A program made the translations under genes and the position numbers. Below, one piece after another: positions 23,704 through 26,251 of a stretch of 26,251 bases of DNA (within the stretch, counting starts at the first letter, position 1; each line of letters opens with the position of its first letter). Under the pieces are notes generated by a model. It had not been told where the DNA came from. It saw only the letters and a program-made list of their open reading frames with translations, and made no database searches. Origin of the DNA: UBA1756 sp045627805 (lineage in GTDB: Bacteria; Bacteroidota; Bacteroidia; Bacteroidales; WCHB1-69); contig JAZQOJ010000130.1 of the NCBI GenBank assembly GCA_045627805.1, forward strand, positions 1 through 26,251, given 5' to 3'.

Positions 23704-23989
23704 TGCTGCCGAACATATTTCGAACAGGAAATAAAAGTAAACGCTTTCGTTGCTTTTCATTTCTTGTCATTCCGGTTTCAAAAGATTGCTCATTTTTCTC
23801 CGTTTTGATAAGCATAGTGTAGGGGAAAGTAAATCGCTGCTATGTTCGGGTACAGGTACACGAAGTAGTCAAGGTGCGTGTACCGATGCGGAAATATGTA
23901 TGCTCGCGATAGAAAGGTATAGACCTAAATTTGACGAAGGCGTCGAGGTCAGGACACTTGCGCAAACGCCGTAGTTATACGAACTTAAA
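23704..23989. other. intergenic stretch without a supportable gene
   Basis: Together with the palindrome region that follows, about 365 bases lie between the tRNA terminator and the next start. Short open frames on both strands show no recognisable motif and no start signal. An 8-bp inverted repeat, GGTACACG (23855-23862) and CGTGTACC (23877-23884), encloses 14 nt. Being next to a tRNA gene, this could be the scar of an integrated element, but I see no integrase and no repeat of the tRNA 3' end. Confidence 0.5.
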
Positions 23990-24041
23990 CAATATTTGAA
24001 TATTGTTTTTCGTAAAAATTTCCATATTTGAATATTGTTTT
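23990..24041 (+). promoter_or_regulatory. paired palindromic direct repeats upstream of the truncated ATPase gene
   Basis: An 18-nt sequence, ATATTTGAATATTGTTTT, occurs at 23992-24009 and again at 24024-24041. The first copy is centred on a perfect palindrome, CAATATT-TG-AATATTG (23990-24005); the second (24022-24037) has one mismatch in the left arm. They lie 30-80 nt before the ATG at 24071, close to a weak -7-like TGTTTTTG (24043-24050), so they look like operator sites for a dimeric regulator. That is inference. Confidence 0.5.
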
Positions 24042-24070
24042 GTGTTTTTGCAAACTCTAAAACGAAAACC

Positions 24071-24457
24071 ATGGACATCAATCCTGAAATCCTTTATCGC
24101 AATTCGCACCGCAATGTCACACAGGTGAGTATGAATTTCAAGCGGGAACTCCACAACAAAATCAACTGGAACGCCCGGATCATCGGCATCAAGGCGATGC
24201 CGGTAGGAGCGTTCGAGGCCGCACCCGATATCCGCTATGGTGGCGTACTCCTTCGCGTGCTTGCGGCACCGGGCGCAGTTGCTCTCGTGGAACGCAACCT
24301 GACTGTCTCCGTCGGCAAACGGGTCGCTACCGGTCAGAAATGGGAAATTCGGTTCGCCAAATCGGGAGGGGGCAGCGCGGCACGGCACTATAAATTACCA
24401 GCGCCGATACTGAACCTCATCAGGTCGAAGTCCTCCACGTCAAGCTGGATGCCGTAG
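24071..24457 (+). pseudogene. 5' fragment of an AAA ATPase gene, broken before the Walker A motif
   Basis: Translation from the ATG at 24071 (frame 24071-24457) begins MDINPEILYRNSHRNVTQVS and continues to NWNARIIGIK. I recognise this as the N-terminus of a common Bacteroidota ATP-binding protein family, in which GIK is followed directly by a Walker A of the G-x-R-G-x-G-K-T type. Here the similarity stops at residue 41 (base 24193) and the frame runs on through GC-rich sequence (AMPVGAFEAAPD) without any ATPase motif, then antisense to the neighbouring gene. It is therefore read as a truncated remnant. The palindromes upstream suggest that its regulatory region is still intact. Confidence 0.65.
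24194..24387. other. GC-rich segment of unknown origin
   Basis: This stretch is clearly richer in G and C than both flanks and begins where the ATPase similarity ends. Both strands are open. The minus-strand frame would start at a GTG (24388-24386) that shares one base with the TAG of the 395-residue gene, and contains a Cys pair (NCARCRKHAKEY) and a third Cys (ADIGCG). I do not recognise it. It may be a piece of another gene brought in by the rearrangement. Confidence 0.4.
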
Positions 24458-25575
24458 CGCGGATTGTCGCCGCGATCTTTATCCATAATCTCAATGCTGT
24501 AGCATTTCCCATAGTCTTTTCGAAGCGTTTCAACATCAAACTCGTTTTTAAAGAACTTGCGTATGGAACTCAGCGCATTGGAAAAGTCGTTTGATTCGGT
24601 GCTTTTCAAAAACACAGAACTGATGCTGCCCGGATTTTTGCCACTGATGTTTTTATAAATTGAAGCGATTTCGGCAGAATACTTTTCCATCTCATTCTGA
24701 GAGAGATAGGGTGAAATGTTGCGATCGCGGTGGGCACGTTCCAATTGCCGTAAAAAGAAAATGTACAAAGCGTCGGCCACATCACCGCGCCCGAATCTCA
24801 CTGTCTCTTTTTTTCCTTGAATAGCGACCTTGATTTCACTCCAATGCACTTCCACTTTGAAGGGCTTGTTATATTTGACTTTGTCTTTCAACGATTTCAA
24901 ATCTTTCTCAAGCACCTTAACAATGTCGTTGTAATCGGTAGAATCACTGATGGTGCTGTTGAGTTCGTCGATCCGATTCCGCATTTCCTCAAGAATCTGC
25001 GCGGGGTCTGGCTGAACAACAATAAACCCCATAGTGCTACTGGAATGCCGCCGGGGATGACGGGCTTCTTCTTTGGCATTAAGGAATTGTGAATATGAGG
25101 TGCCCGACAGGCGTTCAAAGTTTTCCTGCGCGGCGAAGCAGGCGAACGACTGGAGAGTGTCTAAAGCTTCTTCCGGACTAATGGCGCCAAACTCCTCAAA
25201 GGTGCAGAGGGTGCAACGTCCCTTGTTCACCGTTTCGTTCTGGGCAGGCAGACAGCGCACGGTGAGAACGCCGCCCTTGTCGGCCGCCAGACAATCACGC
25301 AAAGAATCGATGGCTTCTGTCACCAAGTGGTCTTCAAAAGCGCCAGACATCCGAGCGCGCAGATTTTCAGCCATCAACTCTTCTTGCGAAAGACAGCTCA
25401 ATTTAAACGGGAAGGGTTGCAGTTCGGTGTCGGCGAACAAAAACCGGCCAGAATGCTCTATGGCGCTCATTACTTTGTTTAACTCCTTATTCTGTTTGCT
25501 TTCAACATAATAAATGGTGTCAAAGGCGAGATGTCCAGAGACGGAATACTGGACGATGGGAAATTTTTCAAACAT
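24388..25575 (-). CDS. uncharacterised 395-residue protein
   Basis: I do not recognise a named family. The N-terminal region (about 1-180) is hydrophilic, with a Cys pair (GRCTLCTFEEFG) and further Cys residues. A Ser/His-rich linker follows (RHPRRHSSSTMG), then a helical segment with coiled-coil character (about 190-235; ILEEMRNRIDELNS and LEKDLKSLKDKV). The C-terminal part (about 240-385) has the run VADALYIFFLRQLERA, EIASIYKNISG, SSIRKFFKNEF and GIQLDVEDFDL. It resembles an uncharacterised module seen at the end of various Bacteroidota proteins, possibly a winged-helix fold; this is from memory and uncertain. No signal peptide or membrane helix is seen, so it is cytoplasmic. It starts 31 bp after the broken ATPase/tail gene. 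Confidence 0.75.
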   Translation of the reverse strand: MFEKFPIVQYSVSGHLAFDTIYYVESKQNKELNKVMSAIEHSGRFLFADTELQPFPFKLSCLSQEELMAENLRARMSGAFEDHLVTEAIDSLRDCLAADKGGVLTVRCLPAQNETVNKGRCTLCTFEEFGAISPEEALDTLQSFACFAAQENFERLSGTSYSQFLNAKEEARHPRRHSSSTMGFIVVQPDPAQILEEMRNRIDELNSTISDSTDYNDIVKVLEKDLKSLKDKVKYNKPFKVEVHWSEIKVAIQGKKETVRFGRGDVADALYIFFLRQLERAHRDRNISPYLSQNEMEKYSAEIASIYKNISGKNPGSISSVFLKSTESNDFSNALSSIRKFFKNEFDVETLRKDYGKCYSIEIMDKDRGDNPRYGIQLDVEDFDLMRFSIGAGNL

Positions 25576-25606
25576 AGTGCTGTATGGTTTGTTTTTTTAT
25601 AAAATG

Positions 25607-25960
25607 TTACTTTGTCATACGGTCAGCCCAAAAGCCGGGCATCATCTGCACGTCATTTTCTAATGCGAAGCGATTGATATTCGCCACATAACAATTCTTT
25701 GCGACAATATTGAGTTCGGCGGAAAGATTGCGCAGGGCCTTTATTTTTACCGGCTTATCATATTTATAATTGTTGAAACAGTCAGCAATATTGGGCTCCT
25801 GACCATTCAACATCAGACTATCTTTATATGTGTCTGTTGGCAAACTCTTCATAATGAAGGTCTTGCCAACCTGACGAGCTCCAATCAGCACTACAATCGG
25901 GACCAAATCGAATGCTTTAACGATGGCGTTGATATACTTTTGCCGGGTGATTATCTTCAA
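25607..25960 (-). pseudogene. truncated DUF4143-type AAA ATPase fused to an unrelated tail
   Basis: The 117-residue frame starts at a TTG (25960-25958) with MKIITRQKYIN and has a Walker A GARQVGKT (27-34), followed by LMLNGQEPNIADCFNNY. This matches the beginning of the AAA ATPases that carry a DUF4143 domain, which are normally about 380-450 residues. From about residue 66 (near base 25765) the similarity ends. The last 50 residues (KALRNLSAELNIVAKN ... MPGFWADRMTK) contain no Walker B (DEAQ) and seem to be the C-terminus of a different, unidentified protein. An in-frame deletion or insertion fusion is the simplest reading. The promoter at 26004-25975 appears intact. Confidence 0.65.
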
Positions 25961-25974
25961 CGTGTATTTTTGTG

Positions 25975-26016
25975 CAAAAGTACTAAAATTTTTGTGTTTA
26001 CAAAAATTTTAGTACT
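25975..26016 (-). promoter_or_regulatory. promoter overlain by a perfect 17-bp inverted repeat
   Basis: On the minus strand TTTG (26004-26001) and TACTTTTG (25982-25975) are separated by 18 nt and match the Bacteroidota consensus; the TTG start at 25960 follows 14 nt after the -7 box. A perfect inverted repeat overlies the spacer and both boxes: the left arm at 25979-25995 begins AGTACTAAAA, the right arm at 26000-26016 is its complement, and the loop is GTTT (25996-25999). This is the expected design of an operator for a dimeric repressor. It does not end in a T run long enough to be a clear terminator. Confidence 0.7.
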
Positions 26017-26046
26017 ATTTTTTCACAAACAAGAAAATTTTGGCAC

Positions 26047-26251
26047 TTACGCCAGTTCTCTGATTTTCGCCAGCACTTTCACCATTGCGAAGGTGTCGAG
26101 CTCGCAGTAGCGGAGCAGGGATTCGCGCGCGGCGGCACGCTCGTCGGGCGACATTGCAGCCATACGCGGGTAGATGTCCATCGCCTCGCCGCCGTTGTGT
26201 ACCGAGCCCGCCAGGTTGTGGTAGTCCAGCGACGGGTCGTCGGGGAAGAGC
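26047..26251 (-). CDS. DUF2779-type protein, C-terminal 67 residues (5' end outside window)
   Basis: The minus-strand frame is open from the window edge (first whole codon 26250-26248) to TAA at 26049-26047. It reads LFPDDPSLDYHNL, then HNGGEAMDIYPRM and LLRYCELDTFAMVKVLAKI. This is the typical end of DUF2779 proteins, in which YHNL, the HNGGEA turn and YCxLDTxAMV are conserved. They often carry a PD-(D/E)XK-like nuclease region upstream, which is not in view, and their role is unknown. An AT-rich gap of about 30 bp separates it from the inverted repeat. Confidence 0.75.
   Translation of the reverse strand, partial: LFPDDPSLDYHNLAGSVHNGGEAMDIYPRMAAMSPDERAAARESLLRYCELDTFAMVKVLAKIRELA

Noticed and set aside
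23750..23974. 74-residue plus-strand frame after the tRNA terminator
   Set aside because: No start signal or motif, and no similarity that I recognise. An opposite-strand frame over the same bases is equally unsupported.

Overview
The window looks like chromosomal DNA from a member of the Bacteroidales (phylum Bacteroidota), probably a host-associated or fermentative species. The case rests on several phylum-typical signs: TAnnTTTG-type -7 promoter boxes, a lack of clear Shine-Dalgarno sequences, an S46 dipeptidyl-peptidase of the DPP7 type, a GSCFA-domain protein, a C10 (streptopain-like) peptidase with a type IX secretion C-terminal domain, a two-gene AddAB-like recombination nuclease, and a DUF2779-type C-terminus. 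The exact genus cannot be named from the sequence alone.

Layout. Bases 1-4140: the 3' end of a MATE efflux gene, a small lipoprotein, a convergent ComF-like phosphoribosyltransferase, a membrane-anchored coiled-coil protein divergent from it, and an Xaa-Pro aminopeptidase closed by a strong bidirectional terminator. Bases 4217-9794 are read on the minus strand: a GSCFA protein, nadB, a SpoU-type RNA methyltransferase and a secreted DPP7-like peptidase. Bases 9932-12533 are read on the plus strand: an orphan FecE-like ABC ATPase, a PAP2 phosphatase and a phosphotransferase-fold kinase, the last two overlapping by 4 nt. Bases 12587-18862 (minus) hold the AddA-like helicase-nuclease and the AddB-like nuclease. 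Bases 19086-23282 (minus) hold a probable two-gene secretion unit: a small exported protein with three SH3/KOW-like repeats, followed by the C10 peptidase. A tRNA-Ala(GGC) gene with its own promoter and terminator lies at 23583-23656.

From about 23.7 kb to 26.0 kb the window becomes accessory and decayed. A 5' fragment of one AAA ATPase gene (plus strand) and a 5' fragment of a second, DUF4143-like ATPase gene fused to a foreign tail (minus strand) flank an unrecognised 395-residue protein and a GC-rich segment without clear coding identity. The promoters of both ATPase fragments carry palindromes; the one at 25979-26016 is a perfect 17-bp inverted repeat spanning the promoter. The window ends inside a DUF2779-type gene.

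How the genes work together. Peptide use is a theme: the DPP7-like peptidase releases dipeptides in the periplasm, the Xaa-Pro aminopeptidase finishes proline-containing peptides, and the C10 peptidase is a probable type IX-secreted endopeptidase. NadB starts NAD synthesis, AddAB repairs double-strand breaks, and ComF may belong to DNA uptake. The best candidates for something undescribed are the triple-repeat protein paired with the C10 peptidase, the 395-residue protein in the rearranged ATPase region, and the 7-bp tandem repeats whose first units supply the last codons and stop codon of two unrelated genes.
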